Source of the DNA: Sphingobacteriaceae bacterium
GTDB taxonomy: Bacteria; Bacteroidota; Bacteroidia; Sphingobacteriales; Sphingobacteriaceae
Length of the DNA stretch: 6,273 nucleotides
Assembly (NCBI GenBank): GCA_021740025.1
Contig: JAIPAN010000073.1
Location: forward strand, 1-6,273
Reading direction: 5' to 3'
Part shown: in pieces, positions 1 through 6,240 of the stretch
How positions within the stretch are numbered: the stretch's first letter is position 1
Layout: each line of letters opens with the position of its first letter
The notes under the pieces: generated by a model
Database searches by the model: none
Told to the model about the DNA's origin: nothing
Seen by the model: only the letters and a program-made list of their open reading frames with translations
Position numbers and translations under genes: made by a program

Positions 1-488
1 ACAACTTTGTAGATATGCTTTCGCATGCCCGTACCGATATGGCCATGATTAAGGAATTGGCTAGCGACGAATCGGCATACCGTTCACTCACGCTTTCTTG
101 GTTTATGCATTCGCCCTTATTAGATACGCTGAAAAAACTGGCCAAGAAAAAAGTGCGCATCATCCTCACCACCGATCACGGAACTACTCGGGTAAAACAC
201 CCCGTAAAAGTAATTGGCGATAGAAATACCAATACCAACTTGCGCTATAAACAAGGCAAAAACCTCAATTTTAATCCAAAAGAAGTATTTTTAGTTAAAA
301 ATCCTGGCGAAGCCAAACTGCCCCTCCAACATTTAAGCTCTAGTTTTATTTTTGCCAAGCCCGACGATTTTTTTGTGTACCCCAACAACTACAATCATTT
401 TGTAAACCACTACAACGATACCTTCCAACATGGGGGTATTTCGCTAGAAGAAATGATTGTACCTTTTGCCACGTATTTACCTAAATAA
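1..488 (+). CDS. porX: PorX-type response regulator with PglZ domain, C-terminal part (5' end outside window)
   Basis: This is the C-terminal third of a PorX-like protein. The reading frame is open from base 3 (the first full codons read N-F-V-D) and continues upstream of the window, so the ATG at 15 is internal and not a start. About 161 residues are visible, against roughly 515 for the family. Counting from the Met at 15, the stretch carries T-T-D-H-G at 52-56 and Q-H-G-G-I-S at 138-143. These fit the metal-binding Asp-His and the late His of the alkaline-phosphatase/PglZ fold. The block G-D-R-N-T-N-T-N-L-R-Y at 68-78 is also typical of PorX. In characterised Bacteroidota, PorX works with the histidine kinase PorY and a sigma factor to control type IX secretion genes. 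The CheY-like receiver domain and the first half of the phosphatase domain lie outside the window. tsaE follows 12 bp downstream and is probably co-transcribed. Family assignment is firm; the regulatory role here is inferred. Confidence 0.9.
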   Translation, partial: NFVDMLSHARTDMAMIKELASDESAYRSLTLSWFMHSPLLDTLKKLAKKKVRIILTTDHGTTRVKHPVKVIGDRNTNTNLRYKQGKNLNFNPKEVFLVKNPGEAKLPLQHLSSSFIFAKPDDFFVYPNNYNHFVNHYNDTFQHGGISLEEMIVPFATYLPK

Positions 489-500
489 TATTTTTGTGGC

Positions 501-923
501 ATGATTACACTCGTTTCCTCTATAGAAAAACTCGATGAAGCTGCACAAGAGGTACTTCACTATGCCCAAGACCATAAAACGTTTTTGTTTTTTGGCGATA
601 TGGGCGCCGGTAAAACCACACTCATTAAGGCTATTTGTCATTCTTTGGGTGTAAATTCACCTGTGAGTAGCCCTACTTTTTCTTTGGTAAACGAATACGA
701 ATATCCCGGAGGCTTGGTCTATCATTTCGATTGTTACCGATTAAAAACACCTACCGAGGCCCTCGATTTTGGTATAGAGGAATACTTAAGTTCCAACAGT
801 TATTGTTTTATTGAATGGCCCGAAAAAATAGGTGATTTTTTACCAAGTAGCTATCTTAAAATTAGCATTAGCAACCAGGAAGATCCGCAAAAGCGACACA
901 TCAAATTAGAGAAAATAAGCTAA
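501..923 (+). CDS. tsaE: tRNA threonylcarbamoyladenosine biosynthesis ATPase TsaE
   Basis: TsaE is the cytoplasmic ATPase that works with TsaB and TsaD to make N6-threonylcarbamoyladenosine at position 37 of ANN-decoding tRNAs. The 140-residue length is normal for the family. The P-loop G-D-M-G-A-G-K-T-T is at 32-40 (Lys38). The family block S-S-P-T-F-S-L-V-N-E-Y is at 56-66. The Walker B-like H-F-D-C-Y-R-L is at 75-81 (Asp77), and I-E-W-P-E at 104-108 includes the conserved Glu105 and Trp106. The ATG at 501 fits the usual N-terminus, and no Shine-Dalgarno sequence precedes it, as is common in Bacteroidota. It lies 12 bp after porX on the same strand. From memory, porX-tsaE adjacency recurs in Bacteroidota, although no T9SS role for TsaE is implied. 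Its stop is only 2 bp from the stop of the convergent hutH. Confidence 0.96.
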   Translation: MITLVSSIEKLDEAAQEVLHYAQDHKTFLFFGDMGAGKTTLIKAICHSLGVNSPVSSPTFSLVNEYEYPGGLVYHFDCYRLKTPTEALDFGIEEYLSSNSYCFIEWPEKIGDFLPSSYLKISISNQEDPQKRHIKLEKIS

Positions 924-925
924 TG

Positions 926-2416
926 CTATATAATCGGGTACGTTCTTAAAAACTGTACCGATTTTTCTATATCTGGAGCTAAAAACCGATCTTTTTCTAA
1001 AACAGGCACCAGCTCTCGGTAGGCCGATACAATTTTTTCTAAAGCAGGGGAACTTTTTTTCGGTCGTCTAAAAGAAAGCGCTTGGCAAGCATTCATTAGT
1101 TCGATGGCTAAAATGCGCTCTACATTGGCACATACCCGCAAACATTTGGTAGCCCCGTTGGCGCCCATACTTACATGGTCCTCTTGTCCATTGCTCGATA
1201 CAATAGAATCTACAGAACTAGGCGTACACAGTTGTTTATTTTCGCTGGCTATGCCGGCTGCGGTGTATTGCGGAATCATATATCCCGAGTTTACCCCAGC
1301 TTCTTGTATTAAAAATGGAGGCAAACCACGCTGACCCGATATTAATTGAAAAATACGTCTTTCAGAAATAGAACCCCATTCTGCTAAAGCGATGCTTAAA
1401 AAGTCGAGTGCCAGTGCCAAGGGTTGCCCATGAAAATTACCTGCCGAAATAATTTCGTCGCTTTCGGGGAAGATGTTCGGATTGTCGGTTACCGAGTTTA
1501 ACTCCGTTTCAATTACCGAGCTCACATAACGCAGGGTGTCTTTACTGGCACCATGAACCTGGGGCATACAGCGAAACGAATAAGGGTCTTGCACCTGTTT
1601 TCCGGGCTCGTTTAGTAATTCGCTATCTTTTAAAAAGTTAAAAATCCGTTCGGCGGTTTCTACCTGCCCACGATGTGGGCGAATGAGGTGGCTTTCGGGT
1701 TTAAACGGATCTATACGGCAATTAAAGCCATCTGCAGAAATACTACCCGCAATATCGGCCCAAGCAGCTAGCTTTTGGGTTTTAAATAAGATGTAAACCC
1801 CATAAGCCAACATAAATTGGGTACCATTAATGAGTGCCAAGCCCTCTTTAGATTGTAATTTAAGTGGTTTAAGACGGTGTTTTGCCAATACAGTTTTTGC
1901 CTCTACTCGTTTATCACCTTCCCAAACTTCACCTTCGCCAATAAGCGGCAGTGCCAAGTGTGCCAAAGGGGCTAAATCTCCCGATGCACCCAATGAGCCT
2001 TGGGTATAAATTACGGGTACAATATTCTTATTGTAAAAAACAACCAAAAGTTCTGCGGTTTCTAGCGCTACTCCAGAATGTCCATAAGCCAGCGATTGAA
2101 TTTTTAGCAGCAGCATTAATTTCACCACCTCTTGGGGTACAAATTCGCCGGTGCCGCAAGCATGTGATAGCAATAGATTGTGTTGCAAATCTGTCAACTG
2201 ATCATCGGATACTTTTACGTTTTGAAGGTAGCCGAAGCCCGTATTGATACCATAAATTGGCTCGGAACTTTTAGACATTTTTTGATCTAAAAATGCACGA
2301 CAGGCCTTAATTTTTTCTTTGGCTTCAGAACTAAGCGCTATGCTAGCCTTGCTTTCAATAATTTCTTGTATGGCTGAAAGGGAAAGCGCTTGTTTGCCTA
2401 TGGCGAATGTTTTCAT
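926..2416 (-). CDS. hutH: Histidine ammonia-lyase (histidase)
   Basis: Histidase removes ammonia from L-histidine to give trans-urocanate, the first step of histidine degradation, in the cytoplasm as a homotetramer. At 496 residues it is full length. The MIO prosthetic group should form from Ala144-Ser145-Gly146 in G-S-L-G-A-S-G-D-L (140-148). Other active-site elements are Tyr55 in Y-G-I-N-T-G-F-G, the Ser-His pair 84-85 in S-H-A-C-G-T-G, Asn197 in I-N-G-T-Q, Tyr279-Arg282 in D-P-Y-S-F-R-C, G-N-F-H-G at 326-330, and Glu412 in Q-E-D-H-V-S-M-G. The Ser-His pair, the D-P-Y-S-F-R-C-M-P-Q-V block and the Q-E-D-H-V-S-M-G block favour histidase over phenylalanine or tyrosine lyases. None of hutU, hutI or ftcD is in the window. 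yceI lies 49 bp upstream on the same strand, so hutH may read through from it or have its own promoter. The 3' end meets tsaE with 2 bp between stops. Confidence 0.93.
   Translation of the reverse strand: MKTFAIGKQALSLSAIQEIIESKASIALSSEAKEKIKACRAFLDQKMSKSSEPIYGINTGFGYLQNVKVSDDQLTDLQHNLLLSHACGTGEFVPQEVVKLMLLLKIQSLAYGHSGVALETAELLVVFYNKNIVPVIYTQGSLGASGDLAPLAHLALPLIGEGEVWEGDKRVEAKTVLAKHRLKPLKLQSKEGLALINGTQFMLAYGVYILFKTQKLAAWADIAGSISADGFNCRIDPFKPESHLIRPHRGQVETAERIFNFLKDSELLNEPGKQVQDPYSFRCMPQVHGASKDTLRYVSSVIETELNSVTDNPNIFPESDEIISAGNFHGQPLALALDFLSIALAEWGSISERRIFQLISGQRGLPPFLIQEAGVNSGYMIPQYTAAGIASENKQLCTPSSVDSIVSSNGQEDHVSMGANGATKCLRVCANVERILAIELMNACQALSFRRPKKSSPALEKIVSAYRELVPVLEKDRFLAPDIEKSVQFLRTYPII
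932..967 (+). terminator. Putative intrinsic terminator for porX-tsaE, inside the hutH 3' end
   Basis: Nine bases after the tsaE stop, the arm AATCGGGTAC (932-941) pairs with GTACCGATT (955-963), giving nine pairs with one bulged G. The intervening 13 bases can extend the stem through GTT/AAC (942-944 with 951-953). A run of T follows immediately on the + strand (962-966). Read on the + strand this has the form of a rho-independent terminator. On the - strand the same stem is followed by mixed A/T without a T-run, so it should work poorly for hutH. The stem is only moderately GC-rich and no folding energy was calculated. Confidence 0.5.
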
Positions 2417-2465
2417 TCTTGCTAATTGGTTCCCAAAAATGAAAAAAAGGAATCAATAAAAGGAA
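2417..2465 (-). other. yceI-hutH spacer with a 9-bp direct repeat; possible weak promoter
   Basis: This 49-bp AT-rich gap precedes hutH. On the + strand AAAAGGAAT occurs twice, at 2445-2453 and 2458-2466, 13 bp apart; the second copy runs one base into the yceI stop codon. On the - strand CATTTTTG (2441 down to 2434) matches seven of eight positions of the Bacteroidota -7 consensus TAnnTTTG and ends 17 bases before the hutH ATG. The only nearby TTG is about 12 bp upstream of it, too close for a normal -33 element. A promoter here is therefore weakly supported. Confidence 0.2.
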
Positions 2466-3023
2466 TTAATTATTGAAAGGGATGTAATTGAGGGTAGCGT
2501 GTACGGCAATGCGTTCCGCTATTTTATTAAACACCAATTTTGGTATATCAATTTTATGGTCCGACAAATTAATATTAAAACGGGTGTCGAGTTTTATTCC
2601 ATCTTTGCTTATGGTTATTTTACCCGTTAAGGTCCGCTTTTGATCAACTCCATGGAGATTTAATACGCCAACGGCCGAAACATCAACTGTGCCAACTTCA
2701 GAAAAATTTATTCCAGGACTTACTTTACCTTTAAAAGTGGCATAAGGGTAGCGGTCGCTTTCTAAGTATTTTTCATTAAAATGTTGCTGCATGAGTTTGT
2801 TTTGAAACTCAAACTGATTAATAGGTACCCGAACCATAATTTCTAAACTTTGGGTATTTAGCATGGAAATTACGTGTTTGTTTTTGGCGTCAATATCTTC
2901 TAGTGGGGCACTAGAAAAAAACGTAATCTCTCCCTTAGTGGTAGTTACTACGTTATCTTGGGCACAGGTTTTAAAAACGCCAAAACTCATTAGTAGGCTA
3001 AGTAACAGTGCTATCTTATTCAT
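2466..3023 (-). CDS. YceI-family exported protein
   Basis: YceI-like proteins are secreted lipocalin-like beta-barrels; those studied structurally bind isoprenoid or other lipid ligands, but the ligand here is unknown. The 185-residue protein starts with a signal peptide (a Lys at residue 3, hydrophobic core 4-16, likely signal peptidase I cut after Ala21 in T-C-A-Q). Cys20 is not in a good lipobox. Family blocks follow in order: F-F-S-S-A-P-L-E-D-I-D-A at 35-46; F-E-F-Q-N-K-L-M-Q-Q-H-F at 71-82 with E-S-D-R-Y-P at 88-93 and F-K-G at 97-99; L-N-L-H-G-V at 121-126; and L-S-D-H-K-I at 153-158. Length is normal for the family. It lies 64 bp after hisS and 49 bp before hutH, all on the same strand. 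No functional link with either is evident. The mature protein is probably periplasmic or secreted. Confidence 0.88.
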   Translation of the reverse strand: MNKIALLLSLLMSFGVFKTCAQDNVVTTTKGEITFFSSAPLEDIDAKNKHVISMLNTQSLEIMVRVPINQFEFQNKLMQQHFNEKYLESDRYPYATFKGKVSPGINFSEVGTVDVSAVGVLNLHGVDQKRTLTGKITISKDGIKLDTRFNINLSDHKIDIPKLVFNKIAERIAVHATLNYIPFNN

Positions 3024-3051
3024 GATGAATTATTTCAATACCGATAAAACG

Positions 3052-3060
3052 CAAAAATTA
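3052..3060 (-). promoter_or_regulatory. Possible -7-like element upstream of yceI
   Basis: On the - strand this reads TAATTTTTG, one base longer than the Bacteroidota -7 consensus TAnnTTTG; the inner AATTTTTG matches it at seven of eight positions. It ends 28 bases before the yceI ATG, a sensible position for a promoter in the 64-bp gap after hisS. I find no TTG at the usual ~19 bp upstream, so the call rests on one half-site in AT-rich DNA. Confidence 0.2.
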
Positions 3061-3078
3061 AGCCATTTGGTATTCGAT

Positions 3079-3111
3079 GCCCTAAAATTAGGCCAATTGG
3101 GCTAATAGGGC
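3079..3111 (-). other. Imperfect stem-loop spanning the hisS stop codon
   Basis: GCCCTA (3079-3084) pairs with TAGGGC (3106-3111). Inside this, TTAG (3088-3091) pairs with CTAA (3102-3105), and CC (3093-3094) with GG (3099-3100) around an AATT loop. A three-base bulge and one mismatch interrupt the stem, giving about 12 pairs in 33 bases. In the hisS mRNA the stop codon (3090-3088) lies in the descending arm. No T-run follows on either strand, so it is not a standard intrinsic terminator; it could be a 3'-end stabilising or processing structure between hisS and yceI. The pairing is visible; the function is inference. Confidence 0.4.
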
Positions 3112-4467
3112 TTCCATAGTGAGGGTATTTTGCTCCCCGCTTTTCATGTTTTTTAGGCTCAAAAGTCCAGATGTCATTTCTTCGCTACCTATTAGAATTA
3201 CATAGGGAATACGTTTTGCATCGGCATAGCCCAATTGTTTTTTAAGCTTGGCAGCTTGTGGGTATAGTTCGGTAGCAATGCCTGCAGCACGCAATTGGCT
3301 TAAAATAGGAAGCGCAAATTTCTCAGCAGCCTCATCGAAATTACTAATGAGCACCTTTGTGGTTTCGTTGGTGTTTTTTGGGAAGGCACCCAATTCTTCT
3401 AATACATCGTAAATGCGGTCGGCACCAAAAGAAATGCCCACACCACTTAGGTTTTTGAGCCCAAACATGCCGGTTAAATCGTCGTAGCGGCCACCACCAC
3501 CAATGCTGCCCATGGCTACTTCGTTGCTTTTAACTTCAAAAATGGCACCGGTATAATAATTTAGACCTCGGGCCAAGGTGATATCTAGTTCTACGTTTGG
3601 TAGTGTAGCATTAGGTGTTTGCAGTTGTTGGATATAGTTAAAAATGATTTCTAACTCTTCAATCCCTTTTTGCCCAATCTCCGAAGACGCTAACACTTTT
3701 TTAAGTGCTTGAACTTTTTCTGAGTTACTACCCTTTAGTTCGATAATGGGTTTGAGTTTTTCTATATCTGCTTGTGTAAAGCCCCGCTCTAGCAATTCTT
3801 TGCCTACGCCCTCCAAGCCAATTTTATCCAATTTATCAATGGCCACCGTCATATCAATAATGAGTTCGGGTTTCCCAATAATTTCGGCAATACCCGATAA
3901 TATTTTGCGGTTATTAATGAGGACGCTGAAATCTTTTAAGCCCAATTGGCTCAGTGCTTCCTGATAAATAAGCACAAATTCTGCTTCGTTTAGTAAACTT
4001 TCGGAGCCCACCACGTCGGCATCGCATTGGTAAAATTCTCTATAACGACCCTTTTGCGGCCTATCGGCACGCCAAACGGGCTGTATTTGAAAGCGTTTGA
4101 ATGGTAGGGATATATCGTTTTGGTGGGCCACCACGTAGCGGGCAAAGGGTACAGTTAAATCGTAACGCAATGCTTTTTCGGATACTTTACCGGTAAGTTT
4201 TTTGGCATCTCCTACCTGCAATTCTTCCGGGCTTACTTTAGATAAAAAATCTCCCGAATTCAGAATTTTGAAAATCAACTTATCACCCTCATCGCCATAT
4301 TTACCAGTTAAGGTTTCCAGGTTTTCCATGCTAGGCGTTTGAATTTCCTGGTAACCAAACTTGCGAAACACGCCTTTTATGGTATCGAAAATAAAATTTC
4401 GTTTCACCATTTCTTCGGGCGAAAAATCGCGGGTGCCTTTAGGAAGTGTGGGTTTGGTAGTGGCCAT
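3088..4467 (-). CDS. hisS: Histidine-tRNA ligase (HisRS)
   Basis: This class II aminoacyl-tRNA synthetase charges tRNA-His with histidine in the cytoplasm and normally acts as a homodimer. The 459 residues cover the full architecture. The N-terminal K-G-T-R-D-F is at 10-15 and motif 1 around F-G-Y-Q-E-I-Q-T-P at 37-45. Motif 2 runs from L-P-F-K-R-F at 121 through W-R-A-D-R-P to G-R-Y-R-E-F-Y-Q at 140-147. An insertion domain occupies roughly 165-290. The histidine-specific [10 protein letters not shown] is at 298-307 (Arg300 should be the catalytic Arg) and [11 protein letters not shown] at 320-330. Motif 3, [10 protein letters not shown], is at 342-351, and the anticodon-binding domain runs from ~370 to the end. 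The ATG at 4467 places K-G-T-R-D-F at the usual distance from the N-terminus. The phosphatase gene ends 20 bp upstream. Confidence 0.97.
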   Translation of the reverse strand: MATTKPTLPKGTRDFSPEEMVKRNFIFDTIKGVFRKFGYQEIQTPSMENLETLTGKYGDEGDKLIFKILNSGDFLSKVSPEELQVGDAKKLTGKVSEKALRYDLTVPFARYVVAHQNDISLPFKRFQIQPVWRADRPQKGRYREFYQCDADVVGSESLLNEAEFVLIYQEALSQLGLKDFSVLINNRKILSGIAEIIGKPELIIDMTVAIDKLDKIGLEGVGKELLERGFTQADIEKLKPIIELKGSNSEKVQALKKVLASSEIGQKGIEELEIIFNYIQQLQTPNATLPNVELDITLARGLNYYTGAIFEVKSNEVAMGSIGGGGRYDDLTGMFGLKNLSGVGISFGADRIYDVLEELGAFPKNTNETTKVLISNFDEAAEKFALPILSQLRAAGIATELYPQAAKLKKQLGYADAKRIPYVILIGSEEMTSGLLSLKNMKSGEQNTLTMEALLAQLA

Positions 4468-4487
4468 GGATATAAAGGTAGTAAAAA

Positions 4488-4934
4488 TCAGCTTTTATTG
4501 CTTTTAGCCTCTGCAATGAATTGTTTGCAGCCCTGTTCTATGAGTTGATATACGGGTTCAAAGAGGGCATCGTCAAAATACGGATCGGGAACAAAGTCGG
4601 TGCCGAGTAGTAGGCGCACCTTTTGTATTTCTTCTTCTGATTGGGCTAAAGCCACTACATTTTTTAGGTTTTGGTCGTCCATCACCAAAATATGATCGAA
4701 ACGATCGAAGTCTGCTTGTTCAAATTGACGGGCACGTTGCTCGGAAATATCTACGCCCATTTTGCGGGCTACAGCTACCGAGCGGCTATCGGGTGGGTGT
4801 CCAATATGCCAATCACCGGTTCCGGCCGAATCAATTTCCCAGCCCAAGCCCTCGGTGTTTGCTAAATGTTCGAGTATGCCATGCGCCAAAGGCGAACGAC
4901 AAATATTACCTAAACAAACCAGCAGTACTTTCAT
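4488..4934 (-). CDS. Low-molecular-weight protein tyrosine phosphatase
   Basis: These cytoplasmic enzymes dephosphorylate phosphotyrosine through a phospho-cysteine intermediate. The 148-residue length is typical. The P-loop signature C-L-G-N-I-C-R-S is at 7-14, with nucleophile Cys7 and phosphate-binding Arg13. Cys12 is the neighbouring cysteine that can form a protective disulfide in some family members. The aromatic loop G-T-G-D-W-H-I-G is at 38-45, and the general acid Asp117 is in D-P-Y-F (117-120). All catalytic residues are therefore present, and an arsenate-reductase role is unlikely given the D-P-Y motif and the length. It starts 4 bp after the nuclease stop and ends 20 bp before hisS, so it sits within the same - strand transcription unit. 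No partner tyrosine kinase is in the window; the physiological substrate is unknown. Confidence 0.94.
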   Translation of the reverse strand: MKVLLVCLGNICRSPLAHGILEHLANTEGLGWEIDSAGTGDWHIGHPPDSRSVAVARKMGVDISEQRARQFEQADFDRFDHILVMDDQNLKNVVALAQSEEEIQKVRLLLGTDFVPDPYFDDALFEPVYQLIEQGCKQFIAEAKSNKS

Positions 4935-4938
4935 GAAT

Positions 4939-5736
4939 TTAGCTACCGAAAATTTGGTTTAATACTCCTGCCAAGCGAATACCGCCTTTAAGCAATTGGG
5001 TATTTACGGTATTTAGGTTATCGTAAATGTAGCGGTAGCTCAATTTATCGCCAAGGGTTACGCCGCTATAAATGGTTTGCGCCATGCCGTAGGTTTCGGT
5101 AATCCAGGCATTGATGGGTGCCTGTTGCCAATCGGCTTTTTGTTTTGCACTGCAAAAATTAATCGCCTGGGTATATTCGGTATAGCTTAATTGCTGCGAT
5201 TCTACCAATTCGGTATCCCACACACTATGCAAATTGCTCGATTTTCCGAACCAAGTTAATTTTACATCGTTGCCCCCTTTATCTTCTGCACGACCGGTGT
5301 GCATGGGTTGGTGAACATCGCCTATAATATGTACCAGTAGGCGTATGTACATAATTTTTTGGGCTTTGGGTAGGTTTTTCTTCTTCAGTTCGTTTACTAA
5401 AAAATTAATTTTTGTAAAGGCGTTTACTGCGGTATCGGCTTTTAACAGTCCATTGATATCGGCCGAGCTTAAGCCGGCAGCAAAATTTACAAAATGCCAA
5501 TTGTATAGGTAATCGTAGCTTTTATCCGATTTTACAAAATCGGCCCAGTTACTACCCATGGCCAAGCTCTCGTTACCCAAAATAGCTTTTAGGGCTAATT
5601 TGGTTTTGGGATTTAAATGTGTTTCGGCTATTTGTCCCACTACCCTATGGCCCAACATACCCCAAGCTAAACTTTGCGATGGAAGGTAAAGCAACAATCC
5701 GAATACTAAGAGTTTGTTTAATAGAGAAGTCTTCAT
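4939..5736 (-). CDS. Exported S1/P1-family zinc nuclease
   Basis: S1/P1 nucleases are secreted tri-zinc enzymes that cut single-stranded DNA and RNA and often act as 3'-nucleotidases. I choose the ATG at 5736, giving 265 residues, because it lies 5 bp after the upstream stop and begins a clear signal peptide (MKTSLLNK, then a hydrophobic core). The in-frame ATG at 5772 would overlap the lipoprotein gene and put a polar tail before the signal. Signal cleavage after Ser-Leu-Ala24 leaves Trp at mature position 1, which is required because its free amino group binds zinc. All nine expected zinc ligands are visible (mature numbering): Trp1, His6, Asp42 in N-W-A-D, His57 in N-W-H-F-V-N, His112, Asp116 and His122 in H-I-I-G-D-V-H-Q-P-M-H, and His146 and Asp150 in H-S-V-W-D. 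The C-terminal G-G-I-R-L-A-G-V-L-N is typical. The phosphatase gene starts 4 bp downstream. Likely role: nucleic-acid scavenging for phosphate or nucleosides. Confidence 0.93.
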   Translation of the reverse strand: MKTSLLNKLLVFGLLLYLPSQSLAWGMLGHRVVGQIAETHLNPKTKLALKAILGNESLAMGSNWADFVKSDKSYDYLYNWHFVNFAAGLSSADINGLLKADTAVNAFTKINFLVNELKKKNLPKAQKIMYIRLLVHIIGDVHQPMHTGRAEDKGGNDVKLTWFGKSSNLHSVWDTELVESQQLSYTEYTQAINFCSAKQKADWQQAPINAWITETYGMAQTIYSGVTLGDKLSYRYIYDNLNTVNTQLLKGGIRLAGVLNQIFGS

Positions 5737-5741
5737 CCGGT

Positions 5742-6239
5742 TTAGTTTAGAGGTTTGGGTGTACATTCCCAAGATTGGATTAGTTTTAAGGCGATCGGGT
5801 TTTGTTGATTCATACTTTTAAGCGTTAAGGTATCGCCTTTTGCTTTATCAATTACCATTGTGTTTAGGTATTGACCAATGCGGTAGCAACCCGATATTTT
5901 TTGTTTTCCGTTTGACTTGGTAAAGGTTCCGCTAAGGTATAAGGTATCGTTCCGCGATTCGTAGATGCCTCGAGCATATTCTTCCCAGTACCCATTATTA
6001 AAGCAACTATCTACATACACGTTGTTTTTGGCTGTGGTGCTAAGTTTTACATAAAACGAATCGCATGTAAAACGAAATTGATGTTGGGTGTATTGCAATA
6101 ATTCATTTTTATAGCTTGGGGGAACCTCTTCCCACTGGCCCTGTATGCTGCTAGCCCCCTTACCCTGATAATTTGGGTTAAAGCGACAAGCTACAAACAA
6201 CACACTTGCTACTAAGAAAAGTATAAATCTCTTTCCCAT
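5742..6239 (-). CDS. Cys-rich lipoprotein of unknown function, downstream of fumC
   Basis: This 165-residue protein has a lipoprotein signal: M-G-K-R, a hydrophobic core at 5-16, and L-F-V-A-C with the likely lipidated Cys18. Phe at -3 makes the lipobox slightly unusual. The mature part has four more cysteines (59, 79, 118, 159), which could form two disulfides in the envelope. It also has a short S-I-Q-G-Q-W-E-E block at 31-38, reminiscent of the start of small lipocalin-like beta-barrels. Other distinctive blocks are Q-Y-T-Q-H-Q-F-R-F-T-C-D-S-F-Y at 49-63 and Q-K-I-S-G-C-Y-R-I-G-Q-Y at 113-124. I recall similar Bacteroidota proteins, some labelled fumarate hydratase; that label appears to come from the adjacent fumC, since no fumarase motif is present here. 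No acidic surface-export motif follows Cys18, so its membrane side is unclear. It starts 1 bp after the fumC-like stop and ends 5 bp before the nuclease. Function unknown. Confidence 0.85.
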   Translation of the reverse strand: MGKRFILFLVASVLFVACRFNPNYQGKGASSIQGQWEEVPPSYKNELLQYTQHQFRFTCDSFYVKLSTTAKNNVYVDSCFNNGYWEEYARGIYESRNDTLYLSGTFTKSNGKQKISGCYRIGQYLNTMVIDKAKGDTLTLKSMNQQNPIALKLIQSWECTPKPLN

Positions 6240-6240
6240 A

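Noticed and set aside
15..488. A complete 157-residue protein starting at the ATG at 15
   Set aside because: The frame is open to the left edge and the residues before that Met continue the PorX sequence, so the gene is truncated by the window and the Met is internal.
1104..1334. Open frame opposite hutH on the + strand (also 1951-2247)
   Set aside because: Both lie wholly antisense to well-conserved hutH coding sequence, have no recognisable motif and are best explained as shadow frames.
2863..3105. Open frame antisense to yceI reaching into hisS
   Set aside because: It overlaps a signal-peptide gene and the hisS end on the opposite strand and has no recognisable domain; also rejected for the same reason are 3746-3964, 4339-4548, 4671-4865 and 4762-4962.
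4468..4487. Possible promoter in the phosphatase-hisS gap (TACCTTTA on the - strand)
   Set aside because: It resembles the Bacteroidota -7 consensus at seven of eight positions, but the gap is only 20 bp and there is no TTG at a suitable distance upstream.
3088..5000. Recurrent CAATTGG-like words
   Set aside because: They mostly fall on Gln-Leu-Gly/Ala codons in hisS and its neighbours and reflect codon use; spacing is irregular and they do not behave as a repeat family.
5742..6239. Calling the lipoprotein a fumarate hydratase
   Set aside because: It is 165 residues long with a lipoprotein signal and none of the fumarase signature motifs; the enzyme is the upstream gene whose tail is visible at the window edge.
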